Positions 48,176-60,365 of a stretch of DNA of 64,000 bases are shown here, in pieces. The notes beneath the pieces were generated by a model. The model had not been told where the DNA came from and did no database searches. It saw only the letters and a list, made by a program, of their open reading frames with translations. Position 1 is the stretch's first letter. Each line of letters opens with the position of its first letter. Source of the stretch: Chelonoidis abingdonii (Eukaryota > Chordata > Testudines > Testudinidae); the NCBI RefSeq assembly GCF_003597395.2, contig NC_133771.1, positions 49,018,834-49,082,833 of the forward strand, written 5' to 3'. The translations under genes and the position numbers were made by a program.

Positions 48176-48639
48176 CTCATAATTCATAGAGATGGGCAAT
48201 CAATGCAGCAACCCTTTTACTTTCTACACAGGTGACCATCAGCGTAACTCCTCAAACTTCAACCTCTGCACTGGTTCCCAGTTGAATATAGAGTTCAAAT
48301 CAATGTCTCTTTCCTGATATTCAAAGCCTTCAACAAGAGTGTACCTAGCTACTTGAAAGATCGTTTCTCCCTCTATGATCATGGCCTATTGTGACAATCA
48401 CACTCCACTCAAAGCACAAAAGAGTTAAATACAGGGGGCACCTCATGAACACAGGAGAGAACTTCCACAGGAGCCGGGCCTGGGCTATGGAAATCACTTC
48501 CAGAGGAGCTAAAAATGATTACTGAACTTCCCACATTCAGAATTAAATCCAAAACCCACCTCTAAGACTTGGTTTTCCCACAATCCATGACTTATTTATT
48601 TTACACACACACATATGCTTATCCAGTATGAACAAGTTA

Positions 48640-48675
48640 TTCTCTCTCTCTCTGTCTCTCTCTCACACACACACA
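48640..48675. repeat. (TC)n(AC)n microsatellite
   Basis: A TC-rich run passes into an AC run with one GT interruption. Confidence 0.9.
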
Positions 48676-48684
48676 AAACTCTGC

Positions 48685-48766
48685 TGCACTGGAGTACATC
48701 TGGAATAAGTCAGATAAATAGACATTTATACATTTATCTGACGTATTCCAGATGTACATCAGTGCA
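48685..48766. repeat. Perfectly centred 35-bp inverted repeat
   Basis: Arms 48685-48719 and 48732-48766 are reverse complements with two or three mismatches, separated by 12 bp. It would form a long hairpin in either strand and is probably a small palindromic MITE. Confidence 0.8.
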
Positions 48767-48821
48767 ACTCAGACAGACATGTTTCATGAAAACTTATTTT
48801 CAAATTGTCCTGGATAGGAAC

Positions 48822-49918
48822 TGTGACACCCTAGCACCTCCTTATTCACCACTGTCATGTAATTAGGAAATGTTTTGCACAAAGTATGCCTTGTGAGGTA
48901 TCATTCTAATAGTCTTGATCTGCTAGACATTAATACCACGTTGGCTCGTATGTGCTAGCACCGTATGTGAAGTTACAGTTTGGCTATGTATGTGTCACTG
49001 AAACATGTTGTGAGGTTGAAAACACCCACAAGCAGCCTTTCAAGTACAAAGGTAAAAGGGCCAAACATTGTTAATGGCTTATTGAGGAAACGGACACAAA
49101 CACAAGGATTATCCCAGGAACTGTGTACAACAGAAACCTCTCAGAGACAACACTACACAATGTGAACTGTTTGACCCAGGTGTCAGCAAAAGAGCTTTCC
49201 AGTAAATGGGAAGAAGATATCCCATGATATCATCATCACGATGGTACCTCACTCTCCCTACAGCACCATACCTAGAAACATCTGAGGAACAAAGACTGAA
49301 TTGGGGGCAGTGATGATCCCAGGCTAAGGGGATTTCTGGGAAACCCAAGTTGCAAAGCACAGGCAGCTTGTGCCTTAAGAATCTGCCAGCTTGTTTATCT
49401 CAGGGTGAGAATTTGCTAATTCATATCCCACCTATCTTATATGTTAAGTTCAGTTTGCAGTTTTGTTTATTTATTAGGTAATCTGCTTTGATCTGTTTAT
49501 CACTTCTAATCACTTAAAATCTATATCCTTTTGTAGTCAATAAACTTATTTTATTTTTTAATCCAAATCAGTGTGCATTTGGCTAAGATGTCTAGGGAAA
49601 ATCTTAGTTTGGTTGCCACAAGTGTGCATGGTCCTCTTCACATTGAGGGAGAGGTGGACTGGGTATTAAACCCATACATTGGCCGGATTTGACCAGGGCA
49701 GGACGGTACTGCTCTGGGGTCTTAGGCTGGTGGTTAGAGAACCTGCATGTGACTTCAATGTGGTGTGTCCCTACCTGTGTGAATGCTAGTGAAAGAGCAA
49801 GCTTGGAGGGCTTTGCAACTTGTCACAGCAGCACAGTGTGAGAGGAAGCCCAGGCTGGTGGGCCAGAGGGCTCAGTGGTACTCCAGTCCCAGGTGGCACC
49901 CAAGGAGAATCCATCCCA
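48822..49918 (+). mobile_element. Solo LTR, 1.1 kb, with perfect 5-bp duplication
   Basis: The element begins TGTGACACCCTAG and ends CCATCCCA, flanked by GGAAC at 48817-48821 and 49919-49923. A polyadenylation signal, CAATAAAC, near 49538 sets plus orientation. No internal coding region adjoins, so it is a solo LTR. Confidence 0.87.
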
Positions 49919-49923
49919 GGAAC

Positions 49924-51094
49924 AACATGGCATGAAAAGAAAAAGAATGGAAGAACTGTAAAGAAAGAAAGAATCAGGATAAGCAATAATGTTCTGAGAT
50001 GTGAGGAGGTACTTAGTTTTGGCTGGTAGATCCAGTTTTATTTAACAGCTTTAATAGTAAATCTGGAGAAGTAAACAGCATGTTGATAAATTTGCAAATT
50101 CTAAATTGAGAGGAACTACAGTCACAAGTGAGGACAGAGAAATGACATAAAAAGGCATCAAGAGAAATTAGAAATATGGCCATAGAAAGAAAGGAGATGG
50201 AAAACTGAAAGCTAATGCATCTTCTGAAGGAAAAAAAAACAGTCATTCAATCAGAAGGAGAAACACAGAAAGCAATATTTCAAAAGGAATTTTAGGACAA
50301 ATTTGCAATGCAACAGGGCAGCAAAAGGACAATCCGGGTTCACACTGCACAAACAGGGGCATCACATCAGAGCAAAGGGAAATAAAAAATGTAAGGCTCT
50401 GACAAGTGTGCTGGGAATATTGTATCAATTCTTGGGACCTTATTATTCACAAAATAGTCAGTAGGTTCTGAGAACAGCAATACAATTATTAGGAGCTGAA
50501 AAAAACAAGATGAGACAAAACATTGCAAGAGAGGATCTCAAACTTTTTCATAAGGTAAGTCTGTCTATTAAGATGTGGTCTATCTTGCGGACTACCACAT
50601 CTCCCGTTTACTTCCGCACTTGCAATCATAAGGATGACCTCCCTTCTCACTCACAGAATTCCCAGGGTGACCAAAGTAATTGCTTCTGCAAAATATAAAG
50701 CATCTGATGCATTTTGTTGAATGTGATAGCTGTTTTGGCCATTTATTTTTAAAAAACTGCTGTTCTTTTAATCTCTGCCTCCTATTGGTTATGTTCTCTC
50801 TTCCCTGAACCTCTGCACATGTTCTTCCGTTGCCTTGTCTCCTTTCTCCTTTCCTCCCTGTTGCCTGCTCCTTCTCTATCAATGCATTTGGTTCTCTACT
50901 ACTTGTTTCCCTTTTTCCTTGCTCTTCTTGACATGTTACCCAGCTACCTGGTCTTCTCCCCTCGACCTACTTGATCAACTGCCTTGCTCATTTCTCCCTT
51001 GCTGCCTTGCACATTCTTCTTCCACTGGTGACCCAAAATGGCAAAAGAACCTTCCGTTTCCTCCTCTTCTCTCATTGTACAGCAGTAGGGCTAA
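49924..51094. other. Intronic stretch without recognised feature
   Basis: It includes a C/T-rich segment at 50780-51010 that yields long chance frames on both strands. No gene or clear element is supported. Confidence 0.45.
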
Positions 51095-51365
51095 GTACAA
51101 TCTAGGGCTTACTGTACAGATACAGCTGTGCCACTGTAAGAGCGCTCATGTAGTTGTGTTATGCCAATGAGAGAGAGCTCTCCATCGGCATAATAAAACC
51201 AGCTCAAAGAGTGGAGGTAGCTATGTCGATTGGAGAGTCTGCTGCCAACATAGCACTGTGCACACAAGCACTTATGTCAGCAAAATTTATGTCACTCAGG
51301 GGAGTGTTTTCACTCCCCTGAAATACAAAAGTTTAGTTGACAAAAGTGCTAGTGTAGACCTTGTC
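51095..51365. mobile_element. Harbinger-type MITE, about 271 bp, TAA duplication
   Basis: The right end CTAGTGTAGACCTTGTC (complement starting GACAAGGTCTACACTAG) is flanked by TAA at 51366-51368, with TAA at 51092-51094 on the left. An internal pair, CACTCAGGGGAGTG and CACTCCCCTGA, lies at 51294-51321. It is related to 45927-46175 in opposite orientation. Confidence 0.7.
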
Positions 51366-52383
51366 TAAGCTGGCTCCAAATTTCCAGCTACTTTTACAGG
51401 CCTCCAGGTTTGCCACTGTAGTGAAGATCCTGAACATTTATTGAACGAAATGGAAACAAGGAGCAGACTCAGCTTCATTCACAGACCACAACCAAGTGCT
51501 TTGCAGACCACCAATCACTCTAGTAAGCACTATGCTAGAGAATACATGGAAAGAAATAACTATGTATTTCTAAAATTGTATAATTATGTGAGGGTTTCAG
51601 CTATATGACTGCCAATAGGAGGAACATACCTAAACTCCTGATTTAGTTGTTCTTGCCTACATATAATTTAGCTCTTGAAAATGTAAAAAGTGACAGATAA
51701 GGACATATGCCGCATAAGCAAGACGGGAATTTTATGTTACTTTCATGAAAGGTTAAGCTACACAGATCAGAAAGTTTCTATAAAAAAGGCCGTATTAATT
51801 AAAAGAATCCAGAAATGAATGTGTACTCTATTTAAAATAATAATCTAGAATGGTAATGAACTATCCAGGTCTGGAGTGGTCCTTTCTGCCTTCAGAGTAA
51901 ATGTTTGGTGTTTAAGAAGCCTAATTTACAGTATGAATTTCCTAATATGAAGGAAATTTCAGAACATTAGGGGATGGTGCTTGACACTTAGGCCTGGTCT
52001 ACACTACTCTGTTATTTCAGAATTAGCTGAGTTAATTCGAAAAAAAATGATTCCATCCACACGACCAAACCGTTTTTTTCAATTTAAAGGGCTCTTTAAT
52101 CCGATTTTTGTACTCCACCTCGGCAAGTGGAGTAGTGCTTAAATCGAGATCGCAATCCCAGGTTAAAGGCACTGTGGATGCAGTTCAACATTACTGGCCT
52201 CCAGGAGCTATCCCAGAATGCTCCCTTGTGACTGCTCTGGAAAACACTCTCAACTAGCCAGGTGAGCAGGAAAAACCCTGGGAACTTTTGAATTTCATTT
52301 CCCGTTTGGTCACCAGTAGCACAGGTGACCATCAGCACAGTCCACCTCCACAAGAGATCACGCAGTCCCAGATTTGCAGATGA

Positions 52384-53794
52384 GCTCCAGAATGGTCCAA
52401 ACGGGAGGTACTGGATCTCATTGCTTGTAGGGGAGATGAGTCTGTCATGGCAGAACGACATTCCAAAAAAGAGAACGCAAATACGTACGCTAAAGTCTCC
52501 AGGGCCATGATGGAAAGAGGCTACTGCAGGGACACAGAGCAGTGTCGTAAAAAAATCAAGGAGCTCAGGCAAGCATACTAAAAAGCCAGGGAGGCAAACA
52601 GGTGCTCTGGGTCACAGCCCCATACATTCTGCTTCTACTGTGAGCTGCATGCAATTATGGGGGGTGACGCCACCACTACTCCACCACTGTCCGTGGACAC
52701 CTGCAAGGGGGGAGTTGCACGGAGTGAGGAGGAAGAGTCAATAGAGGATGAAAAGGAGGAGGACAGTGCACAGGCGGCAAGTGGGGAATCCATTTCCCCT
52801 CCTAGCCAGGAACTATTCTTAACGCTGGAGCCAATAGCCTCCCCGCAATCCCAAGGCGGGCTCCCAAACCATGACCCTTCTGGTACTTCTGGTGATTGAG
52901 AGCCTAATCGGAGCCCCATGGTGGAGGGAGGGGGGAAAACCCAGCTGCGCTGGGCTGTTCACGTTTAGTTTAAAGGGTTCATCCCTGCTCAGTGCCTCAT
53001 CGGAGTCATGCAGTGGTTGTGGGGCGAGGGGAGCGGGGGGCAGGCGAAGGGTGTTGTGTGACGTGACCATCCCATCCCAGAGAGCCCGCAGGCCTTCCTT
53101 TTATATGGCAAACCCACCAGGCATTGCTTGCTATGGGAAAGGGGGCCCAGCAGTCTGAAAGCATTGAAATGAATGTAGAAGAAGCAGAACACCGCATGCC
53201 CCTAGGCTGCCTGCAAGCTGAATTCTGTTGCCCGGTCATGTGTGATGGCTTACTCATACCAAAGTGTCCCCTTTGTTCTCTGAAATGTATCTTAAAATAC
53301 TACCCTCCCTTTTTCTCCTCCCGCAGGTGCAGATGTTTCAATGCGACCCCTATCTACTCCATCCCAGAGGCTGGTCCAGATTAGGTGGTGGAAAAAATGA
53401 ACTCAGGACGTTCCCCGAGCTCATGCAGTCCTCCCGCATTGATAGGGCCCAGCTGAATGCGTGGAGGCAAACAATTGCAGAGTCCCGTAAAGCAGTACAG
53501 GAACACGAAGAGAGGAGGGACGCATGTGATGAGAGCAGGCAGGACACTATGGTCAAGCTCATGGGGAAGCAAATTGACATGCTCCACTGTATGGTGGATC
53601 TAATGTGGAAAAGGCAGCAAGAACACAGACTGCCGCTGCAGCCCCTGTATAACCACCCTCCCTCCTCCCCAAGTTCCATAGCCTCCTCACCCAGATGCCC
53701 AAGAACACGAGGAGGGAGGCTATGGGGACCCACATACTCAAGCCCAGAGGACTGCCCAAGCAGCAGAAAGCTTGCATATGCAAACTTTTGATTT
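52384..53794 (+). pseudogene. MYB/SANT-like Harbinger accessory protein, disrupted
   Basis: In PIF/Harbinger elements this second protein binds subterminal DNA and helps bring the transposase to the ends. Exon 1, about 52384-52890, encodes the trihelix-type domain: APEWSKREVLDLI near its start, then MMERGYCRDTEQCRKKIKEL, then an acidic stretch. In-frame stops at 52381-52383 (TGA) and 52579-52581 (TAA) break it. A likely intron runs from GTGATT near 52891 to TCCTCCCGCAG ending near 53327. Exon 2 starts GADVSMRPLSTPSQRLVQ and continues, after a frameshift around 53390, with FPELMQSS, a helical EHEERRDACDESRQDTM region and a Pro/Ser-rich tail to about 53791. The donor is one base from GTGAGT. 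Long frames on the opposite strand are shadows. Confidence 0.82.
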
Positions 53795-53999
53795 GATTTC
53801 TGGACTTGTTGTTCCCTCCTCCTCCTCCACCCCCCTAACCCAATACCCTCCTCTCCCCTAGTCTACCTTCTGATTTATCTCAGTGTTGTGCAACAAATAA
53901 TAAAGAACAGTTTTTAAACAATTTTGACTTTACTTCCTTTCATATATATAGGGGGCAGGTAACTTCAGGAGAAACAAACACAACTGTCATACCATACCC

Positions 54000-55268
54000 T
54001 GACCAGTCATGAAACTGGCTTTCAAAGCTTCTCTGATGCGCAGCACACCCTGCTGCGCTCTTCTAATCACCCTGGTTGTCTGGCTGTGCGAAACTGGCCG
54101 TCAGGCGAGTTGCCTCAACCTCCCACTCCACCATAAATGTCTCCCCCTTACTCTCACAGATAGATATTGTGGAGCACACAAAAAGCAGCAATTACAGTTG
54201 GAATATTGGCTGTGCTGAGATCTAACCAAGTCAATAAACTGTGTCAGCGCGCTTTCAAACGTCCAAAAGCACATTCTACCACCATTCTGCAGTTGCTCAG
54301 CCTATAGTTGAACTGCTCCTTATTACTGTCCAGGATGCCGGTGTACAACTTCATGAGCCACGGCATCAAGGTGTAGGCTGGATCCCCGAGGATAACTATA
54401 GGCATTTCAATATCCCCAACTGTAATTTTCTGGTCAGGAAAGTAAGTCCCTTCCTGCAGCTGTTCAAACAGACCAGAGTTCCTGAAGATGCGAGCATCAT
54501 GCACCTTTCCCGGCCATCCCACGTTGATGTCGGTGAAACATCCCTTGTGATCCATCAGTGCTTGCAGCACCATGGAAAAGTACCCCTTGTGGTTTATGTA
54601 CTGGCTGCCCCAGTGTGCCGGGGCCAAGATAGGGATATGTGTTCTGTATATTGCCCCGCCGCAGCTAGGGAACCCCAGCACATTAAAGCCACCCACAATG
54701 GTCTGCACATTTCTAAAAGTCACTACCCTTGATAATAGCTGATCAATGATTGTGTTGGCTACTTGCAGCACTGCAGCCCCCACAGTAGATTTGCCCACTC
54801 CAATCTGATTCCCGACTGACCCATAGCTGTCGGGCATTGCAAGCTTCCACAGTGCAATGGCCACTCGCTTCTCAACTGTGAGGGCTGCTCTCATTTTGGT
54901 GTCTTTGCGTTTCAGGGCAGGGGACAGCAAGTCACAAAGTTCCATGAAAGTGGTCCTACATGTACAAAAGTTTCGCAGCCACGGGGAATCATCCCAGGCC
55001 TGCAACACTTTGCGGTCCCACCAGTCTGTGCTTGTTTCCAGGCCCAGAATCGGCATTCCATGGCATGAACCTGGCCCAGTGCCACCATGATTTCCCAATC
55101 GCTACATGTCGTGCTTCTAGGAACGTCTGTGTCCATGTCCTCATCAGTATAGTAACAGCACTGTCGTCGCTTTCTCGTCTGGTTTTGCAGGTACTGCACA
55201 TACTGATTGATCATGTGTGAAGTATTTACAATGGTCAAAGCTGCAGCAGAGATCTGAGTAGGCTTCAT
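54000..55268 (-). pseudogene. PIF/Harbinger DDE transposase, disrupted
   Basis: The family cuts and pastes the element with a DDE nuclease (DDE_Tnp_4 class). The main open frame, 55098-54244, is 284 codons. It has a helix-turn-helix-like region at residues 74-110 (VEKRVAIALWKL, then GVGKSTVGAAV), a GGAI-x-x-THIPI block at 147-157, WPGKVHDARIF at 195-205, ILGDPAY at 236-242 and VECAFGRLK at 274-282. The N-terminal part, starting MKPTQISAAALTIVNTSHM at 55268, lies in another frame and joins through a frameshift near 55050. A TGA after GRLKAR cuts the C-terminus, whose remnant (DLSTANIPTVIAAFCVLHNI, then frameshifted) continues to about 54000. Where the family has IDGTHI this copy has IYRTHI, so the first catalytic Asp is lost (Tyr151). 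It is certainly inactive. Confidence 0.9.
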
Positions 55269-55379
55269 GCTTGCCGTGCTATGGCGCCTGCACGGGTAAT
55301 CCTGGAAAAAGGGCGCGAAAAGTAGGAGAGCTGTTCAGTTCAGGATGGCCAATAAAAGGAGGTAAATGGTTGTCTTGTG

Positions 55380-55745
55380 TAGCTTTCATGGAGTCAGGAA
55401 GCTCGCTACAGCTGCAAGAGCGGGAAAGCAGAGTTTGCGGCGGAAGCTGTGCAGCTCAGTTCATGATGGCCAAAAAACGGTGGGGAATTGTTGCTGTCTG
55501 CAGCTTCCACGAGAGCCCAGGACCGACAACATGGAAAAAGCGGCAGAAGTTGTGCGGCTCAGTTCACGATGGCTGAAAAACGGCAGGGAATTGTTGCCTT
55601 CTGTAGCTTGCATGCGAGCCCAGGACAGACAACATGGAAAAAGCGGCAGAAGTTGTGCGGCTCAGTTCACGATGGCTGAAAAACGGCAGGGAATTGTTGC
55701 CTTCTGTAGCTTGCACGCGAGCCCAGGACAGACAACAAGGAAAAA
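55380..55745. repeat. Tandem repeat of 103 bp within the Harbinger element
   Basis: Copies start at 55484, 55587 and 55690 (GGAATTGTTG each time), giving an exact 103-bp period. The third is partial, and a more diverged copy precedes at about 55380-55483. The unit lies between the transposase start and the right end and is the source of several overlapping open frames. Confidence 0.9.
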
Positions 55746-56250
55746 TTAGCTAGCAATGCAAGAGCAGGAGAGCAGAGTTGGCAGCGGAAGCTGTGCTGCT
55801 TGGTTTACGGTAGCCAAAAAAAAGGTGGGAAATGATTAGACTGAAGAGTAGATAGAAAGACGAGAGGACATGCAAGGTGGATTCAGGTACCAGGAGACAA
55901 GTGATGCACCGTACTGTGCCATCTGCTGGCAGTATGCCATCTGATGTACCTTTCACGGAGGGAGAAACGAGTGACAGCACACACCCAGAAACACCTGCGA
56001 GAATCTTTTTGCCCCATCATGCACTGGTAGCTTAACCCACAATTTCAATGGGCAGAGAGGACTGCAGGAACTGTGGGATAGCTTCCCACAATGCACCACT
56101 CCGACATTCGATGCTAGCCTCGGTACTGTGGACGCACTCCACCAAAATCACGTGCTTTATTAAGGACACACAACACTGAATGTATAAAATCACTTCCGAA
56201 AATTCGAATTAATAAGTTCAAATTAATTTCGTACTGTAGACATACTCTTA

Positions 56251-57939
56251 GGGACATTTTAGCAACTACATTTCCTGTGGGAAGAGGTAGGTCACATGAG
56301 GCCATATACTATCAAGTAATTATTTCTTGGAATCAAGGGCAGCATTTGCAGCTGCACAGCCATTAAGGATTGTGGAGCTTTCACAGGACAGAAGCTGTGG
56401 AGGCTGGATGGAGCCCAAAGTGTAAATTTAAGCCCACCGCATGCCCACAGGTGGGTGGCAAGAGGGGTCCTAAGTACATAAGAAAGTAATGCCCAGATCC
56501 TCAAAGATATTTAGGCACCTAATTCTCACTGATTACTATTAACTTTTTTTTCTTTTTAAAATGCTGTTGCTGTATGTGGCTACTATACAAAGCTCATCGT
56601 GTAAGTATTAAACCATCACAAATATTAGTGACATTTGGATAGCAGGCATGTAACAAAATCCTGCAGCTCAATGTAAAAGGAAAGACTAGAACCTTCAAAA
56701 GGTACTTTATTAGGTGAGATTCTGATAGCTTTAAGAATGTCAAGAACAATCATCTGAATACGGAGTTTGCAGCTGGATATCTCAGTAAATTCAACCTTGC
56801 CAGGTTCAAAGTTCTTCATCACTTACTAAACACTATAAAAAGGCAATAAAAGCTTTTAAAATTCCATGAATGAAGCTAAATAGGAGACTGGAAAATAGCC
56901 CAAATTTGTCAACCATCTGTTCAGAGTTCAAATATTATAAATTAATGTTTTCGTGCATTCTTTTCAAGAAGCAGGTCAATAACCTATCTTCTTTATTGCC
57001 CTTAAGTATCCTTTGCGTAAGAGCAGAAGATGCTGTTTTATCATGGTAATATTTTGAGTTCTTCCCTGACACACATAAAAAATCTCTTGGAACAGAGAAT
57101 AGCCTTTGGGACTGCATAGTCAGGGAGGCCCTTGAATGTTCTGTCAGCCAGCTACTTCAGCCTGCTTTTTCAGCTGGAAAAGGGCCCACTAGAATTACTA
57201 CTTAGATTAAAATAAAATTTTAGACTCATTTACAGAAGCGATTTCTACTGATACTGGTCTGTGATAATTTAGGTCAAGAAATTTTGAGTGAGGAGAAATA
57301 TTTTTCTCTTTTTAGTATGGTACTACAGGTTCTCATTTCTGTGGTTTTGAAGTCAGTATGACTACTCATGTGAGTAAGGTCTGTATAATTGGGCCCAGCC
57401 ATGCTCATTCTAGTTACTTCAACAAACTTTAAGCTATAAGAATGGGTACGTTAAGTAGAGCTGATGATTACAGCAAAAAAAAAAAAAACAGAGAACTTCA
57501 GCGACTATTTTTTCACATTTAACAAATGCACTTTGATGCCACTTACATTCATTTTCCATGAATATTCTAGGAAACAAGTTTACTACAGAAATATTCAGGG
57601 AAACAGCTAATTCTAGAGTAATGTTTGAGAATATTCATGAAAAGCAAATTTTGAATTTGTCTAGCACAAGAAACCTAATTCTAAGTGACACACACATCTA
57701 CTCAGAAGATATACACATACAACATGATTTCTATATCCGACCAATACTAAATAACATAGTTAAATTGTAAATATTGAACACTTGCAATGAACTGCTCATG
57801 TATGATCTTTAAACCACAGACAATTCATTGTAATTATTTGAAACTAAGCTATTTTTAAAAAAATATGAAAAAATAAATTAAATACGGTCTTTATGTACTA
57901 CCTGTAAACAAAGAAACAAACAACACTTGTTGCCCCACC
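56251..57939. other. Intronic stretch without recognised feature
   Basis: AT-rich unique-looking sequence with a poly-A run near 57475-57488. No gene or clear repeat. Confidence 0.45.
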
Positions 57940-58490
57940 ATACAGTTCAGAGACAATGAATTCCAGAAAGAGAGAGGCAAACCGGAGGGAGTTTAGAGAA
58001 GAGCATCAAAACTGAGCTGGGCTCTGGAAGTACTCACTTCCCGGGAAAGATTATAAAATACTACATCATAACCTCAGGTTTTTCATACACACATAATTTG
58101 ATTAAACAAATAACATGAACATGATAACCATCTGCAAGCATATTACAGGGTAAGAGCCAAAAAAGCCTTAGGCTGCCTCAAGGGGATATAATCAGGAATA
58201 ACAAGATTAAAATGAGCAAAGGAAAAGGTATCCTAAAGAAGACACATTTCCTAACACTAAGGTCCCTAGATACTATGGCGAGAGACACTACTGAAAAAAT
58301 GAAGATAAACAGATACAGAGGTCTATTAGACTGCACAAGGGTCTCCGGCATGGACGGGTAAAAGTCCCATCGTTCAAGTCTGAAAAACTAGACTGGAAAG
58401 CCCTCAAGAATCTACTGTAAGAAACAATTATGCACTGGCTAGGGTTGGAGATGACCTAATAGGTCTGCGATTTGTTCTTACAAAGAACAA
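57940..58490 (+). mobile_element. Very old CR1-like fragment
   Basis: The order of segments (AGAGAAGAGCATCAAAACTG, GCCTTAGGCTGCCTCAAG, then GTTGGAGATGACCTAATAGG near the end) follows the CR1 3' layout with strong divergence and gaps. Confidence 0.45.
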
Positions 58491-59697
58491 GCGCAGATAG
58501 CAACAGCTGAATATTCGCAAAGTAAGTCAGTTCAGAAAACTGAAGCATTTAATCAAAATTACTTCAATTAATACATTTCAATTCAACAAATTGCTGTAAT
58601 TTGTAATTATTCACTTTCTGTATTATCAGAGGTTCACAATTCTCCTCTACTGTTTAAAGATAGTTTTCTAAATCTTTTCCATGTTCACAGAATGTCCATC
58701 TTTGTAAATCATGACTCACTAGTAGGAAAAAAATCATGATTGCTAAGTTCCAAGATTACAGAAAGACTAGAGAATCAAGTTATTTTTCCTCCATAATTTG
58801 TTATATTACAAGTTATGATGCTCGTGGGAAGATGAATAGTATTGAAACAGAAACCAAGAAACATAAAAGGATATGCAAAAATGACAATTGTTTCCCAAAA
58901 TTGCTTTGAGTACATCTTAACAAAGCCTACAGTCGTAAGCCTTGTTTCTTCAATAAGAAACAGTCAGGAAATGTATACCCTTGTACAAATATCTGTTTTC
59001 TGGAAATCTTAAACCACAATAAAAAGAATAAATAAAATACAGTCAAATTCTGGCTGGCATTGGACAGAGACACATGCTAGAAAACCTGTGGTCAGCAGCT
59101 AAAAGCAAAAGAGTACCGGAACATTGTCTATAATCCATCTGGCCATCATTAGGTCTCCTAAGTACCTATAGCACATATATTTGTCAAGGATTTCTAAGAA
59201 CATCCTTCTGCACAGATTATTCCTACTCTTAGAAGGAACTAAATACACAGGGTTGTGCACACAAGGATGGTTGTGGCCAAAATAAATGTACAAATTGCTA
59301 ACGATTTTGCAGAGAAAATGCACATTCAAGGAAAAGAGTGGAATTATACTTAATTCCTGAGTGATTGAAGAATGGGTAAAGCCTTGACTTAGCCCATTGG
59401 CCAGCCCACAGGATGTGAAAATTTGCAGTTTGTATAGGACAGCAGAAAATTACTACCCCACACAAACAAGGGAAAAACAATGAGGGAATCTAAGTCACAA
59501 TGCCTCCAGGGGCTATTACTAGGATGAGGTAGCTTAGGGTTGTGCCTAAATGCACAACTGGATGCTTAGGTGATATCCATGTCTTAAAACCAGATTATTC
59601 TGATTACTGATTTGCATTGTTTCACTCCACATCCATCTATTCCAATGTTAGCCAATATTTTCATTAACATCTTGGGTTAGAAATTAATGCTTTAGAC
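58491..59697. other. Intronic stretch without recognised feature
   Basis: AT-rich sequence. Short minus-strand frames at 59099-59480 have no domain. Confidence 0.45.
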
Positions 59698-60365
59698 CAG
59701 AGGTGCGCAAACTTTTTGGCCCAAGGGCCACATCTGGGTATGGAAATTGTATGGTGGGCCATGAATGTTCAATAAATTGGGGGTTGGGGTGAAGGAGGGC
59801 ATAAGGGCTCCAGCTGGGGATGCGGACTCCGGGGAGGGGCTGGAGATGAGGAGTTGGGAGTGCACAAGGGTGCTCCAGGCTAGGACCAAGGGGTTCAGAG
59901 GGCGAGAGGGGGATTGGAGCTGGGACAGGGCGTTGGGGCACGGGAAAGGGTCAGGGGTCATCCTCTGGGCGGCACTTACCTCAAGCAGCTCCCAGAAACA
60001 GCAACATGTCCCCCCTCTGGCTCCTACACGGAGGCACAGCCAGGTGGCTCTGCGCGCTGCCCTGTGCGCAGGCACCACCCCTGCAGCTCCCATTGGCTGT
60101 GGATCCTGGCCAATGGGAGCTACGGGGGCAGCACTTGCAGTGGGGGCAGCATGCAGAGCCCCCCCTACACGTAGGGAGCTGGAATAGGAAAGTGCGCTGC
60201 TTCCGGGAGCTGTGCAGAGTGGGGCAAGACACTGACCCCATTCCCCAGTCGGAGCACCGGAGCCAGGCAAGCCCCAGACCTCACTTCCTGACAAGAGCGT
60301 GAGGGCCAGCTTAAAACGTCTGGAGAGTCAGATGTCGCCCTCAGGCTGTAGTTTGCCCACCTCCG
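59698..60365. mobile_element. hAT-type element, 668 bp, with perfect 8-bp duplication
   Basis: The termini CAGAGGTGCGCAAACTTTTT and GTAGTTTGCCCACCTCCG are inverted copies. CTTTAGAC repeats at 59690-59697 and 60366-60373. The GC-rich interior produces long chance frames on both strands, including one of 200 codons on minus, none with transposase motifs. It is the same family as 19835-20810. Confidence 0.9.

Larger units (their letters stand above)
51991..56247. mobile_element. Long PIF/Harbinger element, 4.26 kb, two decayed genes
   Basis: The left end GGCCTGGTCTACACTAC and the right end GTACTGTAGACATACTC are imperfect inverted copies. TTA flanks both sides (51988-51990 and 56248-56250), the 3-bp duplication typical of Harbinger. 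It contains the two genes expected of an autonomous copy: a MYB/SANT-like protein on plus and a DDE transposase on minus, converging toward the middle. Both are broken, so this copy cannot move itself. Subterminal AATTCGAA-rich segments occur at both ends (52030 and 56200), which could be recognition repeats for the MYB-like protein. Confidence 0.9.

Noticed and set aside
52096..52572. 158-codon minus-strand open frame
   Set aside because: Antisense to the MYB/SANT-like exon 1.
53350..53733. 127-codon minus-strand open frame
   Set aside because: Shadow of the MYB-like exon 2 on the plus strand.
54241..54732. 163-codon plus-strand open frame
   Set aside because: Antisense shadow of the Harbinger transposase.
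55380..55745. Possible CRISPR-like array
   Set aside because: The 103-bp units are contiguous without spacers, and the sequence is a vertebrate transposon.
59692..60294. 200-codon minus-strand open frame
   Set aside because: Falls inside a GC-rich hAT element with ends and duplication; contains no transposase motif.
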